Source: Anoxybacteroides rupiense (GTDB lineage Bacteria; Bacillota; Bacilli; Bacillales; Anoxybacillaceae). From it: 64,000 nucleotides of DNA. The notes beneath the pieces were generated by a model. That model saw nothing but the letters and a program-made list of their open reading frames with translations. It had not been told where the DNA came from and did no database searches. The stretch spans positions 310,001 through 374,000 of the forward strand of contig NZ_JACIDF010000002.1 in the NCBI RefSeq assembly GCF_014196195.1, in the 5' to 3' direction. Below, in pieces: positions 36,408 through 46,757 of this stretch. Positions within the stretch are counted from its first letter, which is position 1. Each line of letters starts with the position of its first letter. A program made the translations under genes and the position numbers.

Positions 36408-39400
36408 TTACAGACCACATTTCAGTTGTGCGCCGCAACTTGTGCATGTGTTGCAGCCGCCGATTTCTTCAACCGTTCCTTCACGGCATACCGGACAAAT
36501 GTTGCCGACTTCCGAACCGATCGTCACATCGGTCGTGCGCAAATCTTGGATCGTATCAATTAATACAACCGCCCGTTTTGTTTCTTTTTCTTCTTCTGGA
36601 ATTAATTCAAGCTGTTCTTCAAATGTGTTTTCTTCTGCTTTCAACGTCAATACTTGCGCATCTCGACTGCCGTCAACATAGACGGTGCCGCCCTTCGCGC
36701 CGCCGCGCCATAAACGCTCGTACACTTTTTGTACCTGTTCAACTGTATAGCCTCGCGGCGCATTGACCGTTTTCGAAAGGCTGGAGTCAACCCAGCGCTG
36801 GATGATGCATTGCACATCCGCGTGCGCCTCTGGCGATAAATCCATTGCCGTTACAAACCAGTGAGGCAGGTTGTTTGGATCTGCCTCTGGATGGCTGTCC
36901 AAATATTCTTGCACAATATCGGCCTTCACTTCAATAAACTTGCCGAGACGGCCGCTTCGGTAATAAGAGAAGGAAAAGTAAGGCTCTAATCCTGTTGAAA
37001 CGCCGACCATGGTTCCGGTACTCACTTGTGTTACTTCTATCTATACAACATTGGACAGAAGGCAGGTAAGATTGCTACCTGCTCCATATGTCGCCATATG
37101 GGTCAGACTATATCTTCAACCAAAATTCTTTTGAATGTCTCTTGCGATGACAAGGGTGTTCACATAGAGTTATTAAATTTGACAAGTCATTGGCTCTTTT
37201 CCAGTCGCCGTTGAAGGCTCTGAAAGGTATAATGTGATGAACTGAGAGTTCTTGTCCGTATTCTGCTTCTGTTATTCCGCAATCTTGACAAGTAAAATTA
37301 TCTCGTTCTCTAGCCTTTCTACGCTGAATTCTCCAATTGGGCCCGTAATATTCTATATCTCCACCTGCCCAAGTGCCGCTATTTTCTCCGGAAAACATTC
37401 CACTCTTTCCATAATAATCCCCCATACATTTTATAGAACAAAAATTTAAGTTCCTAACAACAGAAGGCTTTTTTTCAAATTTTGTTCCGCAGTTATTACA
37501 TACGACAATAACTCTTTTTGAATATTGAACCTTTCCTCTCTGTCCATTTGCCTTGACTAAGCAATGTTTAGAACAATATTTTGCGCTTAACGCCCTATTT
37601 TTCGGAACACTAACCTTTTGTCCACAAAATTTGCAATTTAGCTCTACCCTTCTTTTTAAGTGTTGATTAATTTTATCGCTATTTGCTATAGATACTTCCT
37701 TCTACAATGTCTATCACAAAAGTTGGTTTCTCTAATTTCAGAAGGTTTGCGGATGATTCCTTTCCCGCAGAATGAGCAATTAACGAGTCTTTTCTTACTC
37801 ATTTCTTTCCAAAACGATGGGGGGTTTTTTAAAATATTCAGCTTTACAAGACCGAGAACAGAACTTTTTTCTCTCAACTTGGCTTGGTTTTACATAAATT
37901 TGTCCATCGCAATTTAGACATTTCTTTTTCACAGGAACACCTCTTTTTTAATATTCCCATAAGATTATTATACAACGAACTTGTGTTCCTGTTAAGAATT
38001 TTGGTTGCTCGGCGTATAGTCGTTGAGGGGTCAGCCACGACTTCCCTGCGGATTGTCTGGTAGGATTCATCCAACACTCTTGCATTTTTACCTCTTTGTG
38101 TGCTGGCAAGGCACAGGTAGCAAGAGATACGCCAGAGTTCCCCGCATACAGCCGAGTTTTCACTGTATTTTTACAAATACAGGGGGCAACTATTTACCCG
38201 TCGGAGCCACCGTTAGCAAATGCGAGTTGCGAATGCCATATTTTAAAATGTCTTCGCGAATATCATCCGGCATTTTTTTCATATAGCCGGTATTAATCAA
38301 CGCTTCGCGCAGCTTCATCGTTTCTTCTTCCGTCTCGCCAACCAAGAACGGGAAGCTGCCTTTTTCTTTCGCCAGTTCAATCGAGGCGCGATATGCCGTC
38401 GTCGCGATCATTTTGAATACTTCATCAACAAGTTGGTTACCTTCTTCGGAGCCGTATTCCTTTTCGCAGTAAATGAGCAAATCGGCCAATCCCATTACGC
38501 CAAGGCCGACGCGGCGTTCACCAAGTGCTTGCTTTTTATTTTCTTCAAGGAAGTATGGTGTTGCATCAATGACATTATCTTGCATTCTTACGCCAATTTC
38601 TACCGTTTGTTTCAGTTTGTCATAGTTAACCGTTTTTGTTTCTTTATCGACCATATTCGCCAAGTTGATAGCTGCCAAGTTGCAGACAGAATATGGTGCA
38701 AGTGGCTGCTCACCACATGGATTCGTCGCTACGACTTTTTGGCCGTACGCTCTTGCATTTGTCATGTCATTGGCATTGTCGATAAAGAAAATACCTGGTT
38801 CCGCAGAGTATGTAGCGCAAATGTTAATCAGCTTCCACAACTCGCGGGCACGGATTTTGCGATAGACACGGATGCGATACCCCATCTTTTCCCATTCACG
38901 TACATCGCCAACTTCATGCCATTTTTCGTTGTAAATGCGCATTTCTTCTTCTGAATATGTCTCAACATCTGGGAAGCGCAATTCATATTCTTGATCGTTC
39001 TCAACCGCTTGCATAAACTCTTTTGTTAAGCAAATAGAAATGTTTGCTCCTGTTAGAAAATCTGGATTATGCACGGTGTAAGTGCCGCCCGTCCGCAGCT
39101 TTTCTTCCGCTTCTTTAATAATCTTTTCGGAAAATCCGCCATATCCCGGCATATTTTTGTAGTTCACAATTCCTTGGTACATCGCACGCTCTTGCTCGGT
39201 AAGCGGAGTGAATTTTAGTTTTTCTTTCGCCGCTTTTTGAATGCCCTCATCTTCTGTATTTTCTAGTAAATAACGCAGAATGCGCGGATTTTGCATCTTC
39301 GAAATGATAAACTCAATCACATCCGGATGCCAGTCTGCCAGCATAATCATTTGCGCGCCTCGCTCTTTGTTACTCGCTCGATCGGAGCGGGCTAGGCCAT

Positions 39401-40505
39401 TTCTGCCTAGCTCTCTAGCTTTCACTAGAGGTCGGACTCTATCATCAAAGAGAACGTATCTCCTTGTCTCGCGCTCTAAACGAGCGTTGCCGCCCGCTTA
39501 GTCTACTCCCTCCTTAACGCTAAGTGTCTTAGGAGGTTTCGATCGTCTCTGAACCTTCATCTCCGTTTCCAGAGAAGCTTGGCTGCTGATAACCCATTGT
39601 TTCATCCAACTTGTTTTTCAACCGTCACGCTTGCCGTTGCCAGCTACGTTGTGGTCAAGTTGGCTTTAGGGCGTCCCAGCAATTCACGAGATTTTACTCC
39701 CGCCGGTGGCGCTTGGTTAACGGGAGCCTCCTTGCTCAACAAGGTGGGTAAGCTTGGCAATATCATCAAGCCATGAGACCGATCCGGATGATTTTCCGTT
39801 TACGCCGCGGGCCAGCGCATTTCTTGGACGAAGTGTCGAACCATTTGTACCGACACCGCCACCGCGGCTCATAATTTCCATTACCTGCTTGCGATGCTCG
39901 GAAATCCCCTCGCGCGAATCTTTAACAAACGGCATGACATAGCAGTTAAAGTAGGTTACTTCTGTTCCCGACCCAGCACCGTATAATACGCGTCCTGCCG
40001 GAATAAAATTGAGGCTGGACAATTCTTGATAAAACTTGTTAAACCATTCCTTCCGCTTTTCTTCTGTTGCTTCCACAGCTGCAAGCCCTGTTGCATTTCG
40101 CTTGGCAATTTGCTCATAAAAAATTTCAAGCGGCTTGTCAATCGTATCTAACGAGCGAACGACAATTCCCGTTTCTGCTTCCTCACCATCTAGCACGCCG
40201 CGATAGTCTTCTTCAACCAGCACCTTCGCTTTTTTCGTTTCCCAATCCATATCGACAATAAAGCCAAGTCCACGCGCTGGAAACTTCGGATCCTCTTTGA
40301 CCGTCAATACAACAAAATCGCCCACGCTCATCGTTAGCTTTTCCGTGTCCTTAAATGAGTAGCGGTCCAGCATCACTAAACGGGACACGCCTTTATGCGT
40401 AATGTTCATATCTTCTGTAATTGGGTGCACTTGCGGAAAAAGGCGAATATCCTCATTCAGCTTTTCAATATTAATGCCCATTTTTTTCGAAGACGCAACC
40501 GTCAT
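36408..40505 (-). CDS. nrdJ: Adenosylcobalamin-dependent (class II) ribonucleotide reductase, split by two group I introns
   Basis: Three exons, all in phase 0: 40505-39720 (262 codons), 39362-38196 (389 codons), 37022-36408 (204 codons plus stop), joining to 855 residues. Reduces ribonucleotides to deoxyribonucleotides using coenzyme B12. Visible features: FNCYVMPFVKDSREGI (active-site Cys) and the GGGVGTNGSTLRPR loop in exon 1; NPCGEQPLAPYSVCNLAAINLANM (the radical Cys and Glu) in exon 2; and, across the second junction, VAPTG|STGTMVGVSTG. The C-terminus CPVC...CNTCTSCGAQLKCGL carries the cysteines that re-reduce the active site. Unspliced, each exon runs into a stop just inside the next intron, so splicing is needed for activity. 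Start chosen at 40505 after AGGAG; the frame is open to 40556. NrdR boxes lie upstream. Confidence 0.93.
37023..38195 (-). ncRNA. Group I intron 2 of nrdJ, with endonuclease gene
   Basis: 1173 nt between ...GCCCCGACGGGT and AGTACCGGAACC. The 5' exon ends in U (38196) and the intron ends in G (37023), the group I rule. A GCCCC stretch at intron position 9 can pair with GGGU to form P1 with the U-G wobble. P3 is visible as CTCGGC (38156-38151) with GCCGAG (38013-38008). P7 is visible as GACTAT (38021-38016) with ATAGTC (37111-37106), the latter in AAGATATAGTC, the classic S element. The reading frame sits in the loop between the two P7 strands (P8 region). The frame's stop codon TAG falls inside the S element. 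Confidence 0.9.
37108..37932 (-). pseudogene. Intron-encoded HNH homing endonuclease with four Cys4 fingers, frameshifted
   Basis: Read in three frames, the region encodes one protein of about 274 residues. It starts at GTG 37932 (GAGGTG six bases upstream) with MKKKCLNCDGQIYV. The first shift lies at the A6C6 run (37819-37830) and the second between 37686 and 37701. The last frame then runs to the TAG at 37108. Four tandem fingers share the exact pattern C-x2-C-x16-C-x3-C (CLNC/CSRSC, CSFC/CDRHC, CKFC/CSKHC, CNNC/CSIKC). An HNH nuclease domain follows: RERDNFTCQDCG, LSVHHIIPF, NLITLCEHPCH. Fingers would recognise DNA and HNH would cut the intronless nrdJ allele. The two shifts suggest decay, unless they are sequencing errors in homopolymers. 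Confidence 0.82.
39363..39719 (-). ncRNA. Group I intron 1 of nrdJ, without reading frame
   Basis: 357 nt between exon 1 ...GGCTCCCGT and exon 2 CGAGGCGCGCAA. The exon end CTCCCGT pairs with GCGGGAG 17 bases into the intron: seven pairs including the U-G wobble at the splice site, a textbook P1. The last intron base is G. AATTGCTGGGACGCCCTAAAGCC-type sequence (about 39684-39662) resembles the P/Q core, and GACTAAGC (near 39500) with AGAGTCC (near 39437) resembles the R/S pair of P7. Removing it joins GGSR to RGAQM, the continuous class II reductase sequence. Confidence 0.88.
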
Positions 40506-40595
40506 TCTCCAATCTCTCCTCTTCTTTCTAATTCTACATGATCTTTCTGCCTGCAAATTCTGTCTAGATTAAATTACCATACCGCCAGCAAAAAA

Positions 40596-40640
40596 ACAAT
40601 ATATAGTATTATTTTTTTAACAACACCTACTATATATTGT
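40596..40640 (-). promoter_or_regulatory. Pair of NrdR boxes upstream of nrdJ
   Basis: ACTATATATTGT occurs at 40629-40640 and its reverse complement ACAATATATAGT at 40596-40607, centres 33 bases (three helical turns) apart. This matches the NrdR box (ACACTATATATTGT-like) and the usual paired arrangement. The sites lie 90-135 bases before the start, so NrdR repression at high dATP is expected. Confidence 0.75.
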
Positions 40641-40767
40641 ATGATTGGTCAACTCTCTTTCATTTTGTCAAATAAAAAAAACAATAGAAACTAGAGAAAA
40701 AAGAAGAAAATCGTTAAAATTCAAGCCATTTTGCTGATAAACGAAGCATTTTGCCAGTTGCCTTTAT

Positions 40768-40802
40768 AAAAAAACGGAAAAACGCGGTGGTCGCCCGCGT
40801 TT
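40768..40802 (-). terminator. lipM terminator
   Basis: Minus strand AAACGCGG / CCGCGTTT stem with a 7-base loop, then TTCCGTTTTTTT; overlaps the lipM stop codon. Confidence 0.82.
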
Positions 40803-41637
40803 ATCGCTTAAAATTCCATTCGTCGCTCTCATATTTTTTTCTAGCGAGTTCGTTGACATACTCAATTTCCGCTTCTGATAGCGTGTATGGCTCCAAAATG
40901 ATATCAAGGCCTTTTTCAAATCCTTGATAAAACGCTTCCTTTGCTTCCGAAATCGTCACTTTTCGATCGGTGAGCTCATTAATAGCTACCGCTTTATTTT
41001 TAAAATTTTTCTGCAGGCGAGCTTTGACTCGCTCGTTCGGATACTTGAATAAGCTAAATAGCAAATCTTCATCTAAATCAAGCAAAATCGAGCCATGCTG
41101 CAAAATAACTCCTTTTTGTCTTGTTTGTGCACTTCCAGCCACTTTTCTTCCTTCCACCACAAGCTCGTACCAGGATGGAGCATCAAAACAGACAGCGGAG
41201 CGCGGATTTTTTAAACTAGCCTTTTCTTCCTCCGTTTTTGGGACAGCAAAGTAAGCGTCAAGCCCTAGCAAACGGAATCCTTCTAAAATTCCTTGCGAAA
41301 TGACGCGATATGCCTCTGTCACCGTTTCCGGCATAGCTGGATGCGCTTCAGACACAATGACGCTATAGGTGAGCTCTTTGTCGTGAAGCACTCCTCGTCC
41401 ACCTGTCGGCCTTCTGATAAAGCCTAGGCCGTTTTTTCGTACTGCATCCATATCGATTTCTTTTTCAACTTTTTGGAAATAACCAACCGACAGCGTCGGC
41501 GGATTCCAGCCATAAAAACGAACGGTCGGCGGAATTTTGCCTTCGCTGTGCCACTCAAGCAGCGCTTCGTCTAAAGCCATATTAAACGCTGGAGAACAAT
41601 CTCCAGAATCGATAAATCGCCATCTTTCTTTTCCCAT
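40801..41637 (-). CDS. lipM: Octanoyl-[GcvH]:protein N-octanoyltransferase LipM
   Basis: 278 residues, collinear with B. subtilis LipM (YqhM). Transfers octanoate from ACP to GcvH, the first step of lipoyl assembly in Bacillus. Motifs: [41 protein letters not shown], the Cys of [37 protein letters not shown]. Start at ATG 41637 behind AAGGG; a TTG six bases further up is also in frame. Its nearness to the gcv operon fits, since GcvH is the partner protein of glycine cleavage. Confidence 0.94.
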   Translation of the reverse strand: MGKERWRFIDSGDCSPAFNMALDEALLEWHSEGKIPPTVRFYGWNPPTLSVGYFQKVEKEIDMDAVRKNGLGFIRRPTGGRGVLHDKELTYSVIVSEAHPAMPETVTEAYRVISQGILEGFRLLGLDAYFAVPKTEEEKASLKNPRSAVCFDAPSWYELVVEGRKVAGSAQTRQKGVILQHGSILLDLDEDLLFSLFKYPNERVKARLQKNFKNKAVAINELTDRKVTISEAKEAFYQGFEKGLDIILEPYTLSEAEIEYVNELARKKYESDEWNFKR

Positions 41638-41712
41638 TTTCAACCCTTCTTTTTTCCTTATTTGCGCTTATAAGTTTAACAAACAAAAGAAGCAAAGAAA
41701 AGTGAAAATACT

Positions 41713-41741
41713 TTGCGTCATAGGCTCGACATCTATATAAT
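41713..41741 (+). promoter_or_regulatory. Sigma-A promoter of yqhL
   Basis: TTGCGT (41713-41718), 17 bases, TATAAT (41736-41741), 40 bases ahead of the GTG start. Confidence 0.7.
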
Positions 41742-41781
41742 AGAAGTTGTCGAAAGTTGAGGAAAAGGGGGCTTTCTGCTC

Positions 41782-42156
41782 GTGCAGTGGATATGGATTT
41801 TGCTTGGCGCCATCATCGTCTATTCAGTAACCATGTACTTTATGCAGCGCAGAATGGTAAAAGCGCTAACAGAAGAAGAGTTTCGTGTAGGCTACCGCAA
41901 AGCGCAGCTGATCGATGTACGTGAAGCAGATGAATATGCGTCTGGGCACATTTTAGGGGCGCGCAATATCCCGCTAACGCAAATGCGAATGCGAATGAAG
42001 GAATTGCGAAAGGATCAGCCTATTTATTTATATTGCCAAAGCGGGCTGCGTAGTGGAAGAGCAGCACAAATGCTTTACCGCAAAGGCTATCGCGATCTTT
42101 ACCACTTAAAAGGTGGCTTTAAAACATGGACGGGAAAAGTGAAGAAAAAAGCTTGA
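41782..42156 (+). CDS. yqhL: Rhodanese-domain protein YqhL
   Basis: 124 residues: one N-terminal membrane helix (WIWILLGAIIVYSVTMYF) and a single rhodanese domain (LIDVREADEYASGHILGARNIPL...YLYCQSGLRSGRAAQMLYRKGY) with active-site Cys in YCQSGLRS. Probable membrane-anchored sulfurtransferase. Start is GTG at 41782 with AAGGGGG upstream. Divergent from lipM as in B. subtilis. Confidence 0.92.
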   Translation: MQWIWILLGAIIVYSVTMYFMQRRMVKALTEEEFRVGYRKAQLIDVREADEYASGHILGARNIPLTQMRMRMKELRKDQPIYLYCQSGLRSGRAAQMLYRKGYRDLYHLKGGFKTWTGKVKKKA

Positions 42157-42158
42157 TC

Positions 42159-42190
42159 GGGTGACAGACTGTTTTTTGTCACCCTTTTTA
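42159..42190 (+). terminator. yqhL terminator
   Basis: GGGTGACA / TGTCACCC stem followed by TTTTTA, just after the yqhL stop. Confidence 0.88.
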
Positions 42191-42625
42191 CTTTCGCATG
42201 CAAACAACAGCTCCCGTTGCGCCCTTCTTCCCCCCTTTTGAATTAGGCCATCCATACTCTTTCCATTTTAACAGCGCCATTTAGTGGCACTGACCGTTCA
42301 CGATACAAATTTCATTGCCTGTGTCACAATATCCCCCTCAAATAAGCAGGCGACTGGGCGATGAAACAACAGCGCCTTCAGGTCACGCTTTAGTGTGACT
42401 TAACCAATCCACTGATTGTCTTTGACCGTCGATCCTGCTTTTGAATCGACCATATGCTCGATCTTCTCGTTGGGTAAATATTATCCACAAGTGAATCGAA
42501 ATTATTCATCACTTATATATAGCAGAGACTAAGTAGATCACTTGATCGACTCTATTCATTGATTGAAAAGTATAAGAATCGTTTTGCAGCCCTAATGGCT
42601 TTTAGAAAAAAGCAACCATATACAC
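42191..42625. other. 435-base gap without a recognised gene
   Basis: Between the yqhL and gcvPB terminators. No open frame with a ribosome site, no RNA gene and no repeat that I recognise. It could be a remnant of lost sequence. Confidence 0.4.
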
Positions 42626-42657
42626 CTAAAAGAGCAGGCATGCGCCTGCTCTTTTAG
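42626..42657. terminator. Bidirectional terminator downstream of gcvPB
   Basis: Perfect 14-bp stem CTAAAAGAGCAGGC / GCCTGCTCTTTTAG around an ATGC loop; about 110 bases after the gcvPB stop on the minus strand. Confidence 0.8.
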
Positions 42658-42766
42658 ATTGTTAACCAACGGGGGTTCCTTGTGTCACTGGCTTCGCTCG
42701 GCTGCGTTTCTTCACTTCCAATCGTTTCCAAGTCAGTCTGTATAAAGCAAAATAACCTTCTCTCTT

Positions 42767-44221
42767 TTATTTCTGATAGCGTAAAATCGGCTTTCGTGCT
42801 GCTGTGGTTTCATCAAGACGCTTCACAACAGTTGTATGAGGCGCTTCTTGCACAATTTCTGGCGTTTCTGCTGCTTCTTTCGCAATTTGAATCATCGCAT
42901 CAATAAACGCATCAAGCGTTTCTTTGGATTCGGTTTCCGTCGGTTCAATCATCATACATTCCTCAACGATCAATGGGAAGTAAATGGTCGGCGGATGATA
43001 GCCAAAATCCAGCAGACGTTTTGCGATATCAAGCGTGCGGACACCGAGCTTCTTCTGGCGTTTGCCTGATAAAACAAACTCGTGCTTGCAATGGCGATCA
43101 TATGGCAAATCATAATATTCTGCCAAGCGGCGCATCATGTAATTCGCATTTAATACAGCGTATTCGGTCACCGCTTTTAAGCCGTCTGGCCCCATCGAAC
43201 GAATATACGTATAAGCGCGGACGTTGATGCCAAAGTTTCCGTAAAACGGCTTGACGCGGCCGATCGCCTGCGGTCTATCGTAATCAAAGTAGTAGCCGTT
43301 TTCTCCCTTTTCAACGGTCGGCTTTGGCAAAAATGGAATGAAATCTGCTTTGACGCCTACTGGTCCTGAACCAGGTCCACCGCCGCCGTGAGGGCCGGTA
43401 AATGTTTTGTGAAGATTTAAATGCACAACATCAAAGCCCATATCCCCAGGTCTTGCTTTACTTAATACCGCATTCAAATTGGCGCCGTCGTAATATAATT
43501 TACCGCCAGCGCTGTGCACAATTTCCGCCATCTCTAAAATATTCTCTTCAAAAAGACCTAACGTGTTCGGATTTGTCAGCATCAATGCCGCTGTATCCGG
43601 GCCAACTACCCGTTTTAAATCTTCTAAATCGACAAGCCCTTCCTCCGTCGATTTAACGGTGACCGTTTCAAATCCAGCAACCGTCGCCGACGCCGGGTTC
43701 GTTCCGTGCGCGGTGTCCGGAACAATCACTTTCGTGCGGTTGAAATCGCCGTTTGCTTCATGATACGCGCGAATCATCATCAGCCCTGTCCATTCTCCAT
43801 GCGCTCCCGCTGCTGGCTGCAGCGTCACCGCGTCCATTCCAGTGATTTCTTTTAGATGCTCTTGCAAATCATACATAAGTTCAAGTGCCCCTTGCACCGT
43901 CTCCTCCGGCTGAAGCGGGTGAAGATGGGCAAAGCCGGCAAGCCGCGCCACGTTTTCGTTAATTTTCGGGTTATATTTCATCGTGCAAGATCCAAGCGGA
44001 TAAAAGCCGGAATCCACGCCATGGTTGCGTTTCGATAAGGCAGTGTAATGACGCATAATATCAAGCTCCGACACCTCAGGAAGCTCCGCTGCCTCCATGC
44101 GAATATAATCGCTTGGAATCACTTCAGCAACATCTACTGCAGGAACATCCAACTCCGGTAAGCTGTAACCAATTCGTCCTGGTTTGCTTAATTCAAAAAT
44201 AAGCGGTTGATCTTTATGCAT
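42767..44221 (-). CDS. gcvPB: Glycine dehydrogenase (decarboxylating) subunit 2
   Basis: 484 residues. Carries the PLP lysine in [24 protein letters not shown], plus [15 protein letters not shown] and [18 protein letters not shown]. With GcvPA it makes the two-chain P-protein, which decarboxylates glycine and loads the aminomethyl group on lipoyl-GcvH. Overlaps gcvPA by 8 bases. The C-terminal extension ([20 protein letters not shown]) is typical of Bacillaceae. Confidence 0.97.
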   Translation of the reverse strand: MHKDQPLIFELSKPGRIGYSLPELDVPAVDVAEVIPSDYIRMEAAELPEVSELDIMRHYTALSKRNHGVDSGFYPLGSCTMKYNPKINENVARLAGFAHLHPLQPEETVQGALELMYDLQEHLKEITGMDAVTLQPAAGAHGEWTGLMMIRAYHEANGDFNRTKVIVPDTAHGTNPASATVAGFETVTVKSTEEGLVDLEDLKRVVGPDTAALMLTNPNTLGLFEENILEMAEIVHSAGGKLYYDGANLNAVLSKARPGDMGFDVVHLNLHKTFTGPHGGGGPGSGPVGVKADFIPFLPKPTVEKGENGYYFDYDRPQAIGRVKPFYGNFGINVRAYTYIRSMGPDGLKAVTEYAVLNANYMMRRLAEYYDLPYDRHCKHEFVLSGKRQKKLGVRTLDIAKRLLDFGYHPPTIYFPLIVEECMMIEPTETESKETLDAFIDAMIQIAKEAAETPEIVQEAPHTTVVKRLDETTAARKPILRYQK

Positions 44222-45560
44222 GACAATCCCCCAATTCCTTCACAAGCATGTCGATTTCTTCTTTTGTCCGCAACTCTGTGACCGCCACAAGCATGTGATT
44301 TTCTAGTTCTGGATAATCGCGTCCAAGGTCGTAGCCGCCGATGATGCCTTTTTCAAGCAGCCGTTGATTGACTTCCCTCACTGGTTTATTTACCTTGATT
44401 ACAAACTCGTTAAAGAATGGGCCCGTAAATGGCACTGTAAAGCCGCGTTCAACAAAGGCATTTTTGGCATAATGCGCTTTTTGAATATTCATCAACGCCA
44501 TTTCTTTGACTCCCTGTTTGCCAAGGGCTGTCATCGCTACAGAGGCTGCTAGCGCATTCAACGCTTGATTCGAGCAAATGTTAGAAGTCGCTTTATCGCG
44601 GCGAATGTGCTGTTCGCGCGCTTGCAACGTCAACACGAAGCCGCGGCGACCTTCTTCATCTGTCGTTTGCCCGACAAGGCGCCCAGGTATTTTTCGCATC
44701 AACGCTGATTTGACCGCGAAATAACCGCAGTGCGGTCCCCCGAATTGAGCTGGGATTCCGAAAGGCTGCGCATCTCCAACAACAATATCAGCGCCAAACG
44801 CTCCTGGAGGTGTCAATCCCCCTAACGCAAGCGGATTGCTTGCTACAACCAGCATTCCTTTTCCTGAATGAGCAATCGGCTCCATTTCCTTTAATGGCTC
44901 AATTTGGCCAAAAAAGTTCGGATATTGCACAATGACGCAGGCGACATCATCGTTCATTTCCTTTTTTAGCGTTTCTAAATCCGTCACGCCATTTTGCAGC
45001 GGAATTTCAACAACTTCAAGCCCCGGACCTTTTGCGTATGTGTTAACGACATCTCGGTATTCCGGATGAACAGCTTTTGACAGCAAGACTTTCTTCTTTT
45101 TGGTGTGAGCTGCGCTTAATAAGGCTGCTTCAGCTAACGCGGTTCCACCGTCATACATCGACGAGTTGGCCACATCCATTCCCGTTAACTCACAAATCAT
45201 CGTTTGGAATTCAAAAATGGCTTGCAGCTCCCCTTGGGAAATTTCCGGCTGATACGGCGTGTATGCCGTATAAAATTCAGAGCGGGAGATCACATGATCA
45301 ACAACAACTGGAATGTAATGGTCGTATACACCTGCACCAAGAAACGAAGTGTAACTTTTAAGATCAGCATTTTGGGCTGCAAGCGCTGCCAGCTCTTTCA
45401 TTAGTTCCGGCTCTGACTTTGCTTGCTTAATCCGATACTCTCCCTTAAAGCGGACGCTCTCTGGGATATCGGAGAACAGTTCATCAATCGACTCGACACC
45501 AATGGCTTTTAGCATTTGTTGTTTGTCGTCTTCGGTCATTGGCAAATAACGATGAAGCAT
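44214..45560 (-). CDS. gcvPA: Glycine dehydrogenase (decarboxylating) subunit 1
   Basis: 448 residues: [19 protein letters not shown] at the start, [47 protein letters not shown] and [20 protein letters not shown]-terminal half of the P-protein; lacks the PLP lysine, which is on GcvPB. Follows gcvT by 23 bases with GGAGAGAGG upstream. Confidence 0.97.
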   Translation of the reverse strand: MLHRYLPMTEDDKQQMLKAIGVESIDELFSDIPESVRFKGEYRIKQAKSEPELMKELAALAAQNADLKSYTSFLGAGVYDHYIPVVVDHVISRSEFYTAYTPYQPEISQGELQAIFEFQTMICELTGMDVANSSMYDGGTALAEAALLSAAHTKKKKVLLSKAVHPEYRDVVNTYAKGPGLEVVEIPLQNGVTDLETLKKEMNDDVACVIVQYPNFFGQIEPLKEMEPIAHSGKGMLVVASNPLALGGLTPPGAFGADIVVGDAQPFGIPAQFGGPHCGYFAVKSALMRKIPGRLVGQTTDEEGRRGFVLTLQAREQHIRRDKATSNICSNQALNALAASVAMTALGKQGVKEMALMNIQKAHYAKNAFVERGFTVPFTGPFFNEFVIKVNKPVREVNQRLLEKGIIGGYDLGRDYPELENHMLVAVTELRTKEEIDMLVKELGDCHA

Positions 45561-45583
45561 AAAATCCTCTCTCCTCTTTTGAT

Positions 45584-46678
45584 CTATTTTGCTCGTTTAT
45601 AAAACGGTGTAGCGACGACCTTCGCTTTTAAGCGTTTCCCGCGAATATCGACCTCTACCACCGTATCTACATCAGCCCATTCTGTTCGAATCAGCGCCAA
45701 GCCAATATTTTTCTTCAATGTCGGCGATTGTGTTCCTGTTGTTACAATCCCGATCCATTCTCCTTCTGAAAACACGTCATACCCATGGCGCGGAATGCCT
45801 TTATCAATCATTTCAATGCCGATAAGCTTTCGGCTCGTTCCTGCTTCTTTTTGTTGCTGCAATGTACTTTTTCCAAAAAAGTCGACTTCCTTATTCGTTT
45901 TCACAGCGAAACCGAGTCCTGCTTCAATAGGCGTGATGTCTTTAGACAGCTCTTGGCCGTAAAGCGGCAGGCATGCTTCAAATCGAAGCGTATCGCGCGC
46001 ACCGAGACCGCACGGAAGCACCCCTCCCCCTTTTCCAGCTTCTAAAATCCCATGCCAAAGCGTCACCGCATCTTCTGAGCGACAATAAATTTCAAAACCA
46101 TCTTCACCTGTATACCCTGTACGGGACACAAGGGCCTTTACCCCCTGTAAATCAACATCATCTTGGAAGCCGAAAAATCTCAGCGCAGATAAATCAATAG
46201 TCGTTAATTTTTGCAGTACACGCTCAGCAAGCGGTCCTTGCAAAGCAAGCTGTGCGATTTCATCGGAAATATTCACAAGTTCTACATCGCCGAAAAGGTG
46301 TTCATGGAGCCAATGAAAATCCTTTTCGATGTTTGCAGCATTAACCACGAGAAGATAATGGTCGTCCGCTTTCTTATAAATAAGCAAATCATCGACCGCA
46401 CCGCCATTTTCATAGCACATAAGCGTATATTGTGCCCGGCCGTCTGCTAATTTCGAAACGTCGTTTGTCATCATTTTTTGTAAAAAGGCAAGGCTATCTT
46501 TTCCCTTCACCTCAAATTCACCCATGTGCGATACATCAAATAATCCCGCGCGTGTACGAACGGCTTCATGTTCTTCTTTAATGCTTGAGAATTGAACAGG
46601 CAGCTCCCAACCGCCAAAATCAATCGTTTTTGCCCCGTATTCGGCATACACAGAAAATAAAGGTGTGCGTCTTAGCAT
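45584..46678 (-). CDS. gcvT: Aminomethyltransferase (T-protein)
   Basis: 364 residues. [29 protein letters not shown], the folate-site Asp region [34 protein letters not shown] and [21 protein letters not shown] are T-protein hallmarks. Releases ammonia from aminomethyl-lipoyl-GcvH and makes methylene-THF, which FolD can use. AGGAGG precedes the ATG. Transcription is controlled by the glycine riboswitch upstream. Confidence 0.97.
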   Translation of the reverse strand: MLRRTPLFSVYAEYGAKTIDFGGWELPVQFSSIKEEHEAVRTRAGLFDVSHMGEFEVKGKDSLAFLQKMMTNDVSKLADGRAQYTLMCYENGGAVDDLLIYKKADDHYLLVVNAANIEKDFHWLHEHLFGDVELVNISDEIAQLALQGPLAERVLQKLTTIDLSALRFFGFQDDVDLQGVKALVSRTGYTGEDGFEIYCRSEDAVTLWHGILEAGKGGGVLPCGLGARDTLRFEACLPLYGQELSKDITPIEAGLGFAVKTNKEVDFFGKSTLQQQKEAGTSRKLIGIEMIDKGIPRHGYDVFSEGEWIGIVTTGTQSPTLKKNIGLALIRTEWADVDTVVEVDIRGKRLKAKVVATPFYKRAK

Positions 46679-46703
46679 ATAGAACCTCCTGTCTTAAAAT
46701 ACA

Positions 46704-46757
46704 TAAAAAAGGACAGACGACTCCCACATATAAAAATGCAAAGAAGTCTCTGTCCTT
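46704..46757 (-). terminator. Glycine riboswitch expression platform terminator
   Basis: Minus strand AAAGGACAGAGACTTC pairs with GAGTCGTCTGTCCTTT, followed by a U-run. The upstream arm overlaps the end of the second aptamer, so glycine binding can prevent the terminator. Confidence 0.82.

Noticed and set aside
38433-38954. 173-codon frame antisense to nrdJ exon 2
   Set aside because: Shadow of a conserved coding exon with no start signals.
36408-40505. Intein or assembly chimera as explanation of the broken nrdJ
   Set aside because: The intervals have stop codons, no intein motifs, and exact group I splice-site and P1/P7 features; exons rejoin without loss.
42191-42625. Possible gene or RNA in the yqhL-gcvPB gap
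   Set aside because: No frame with a ribosome site and no recognised RNA pattern.
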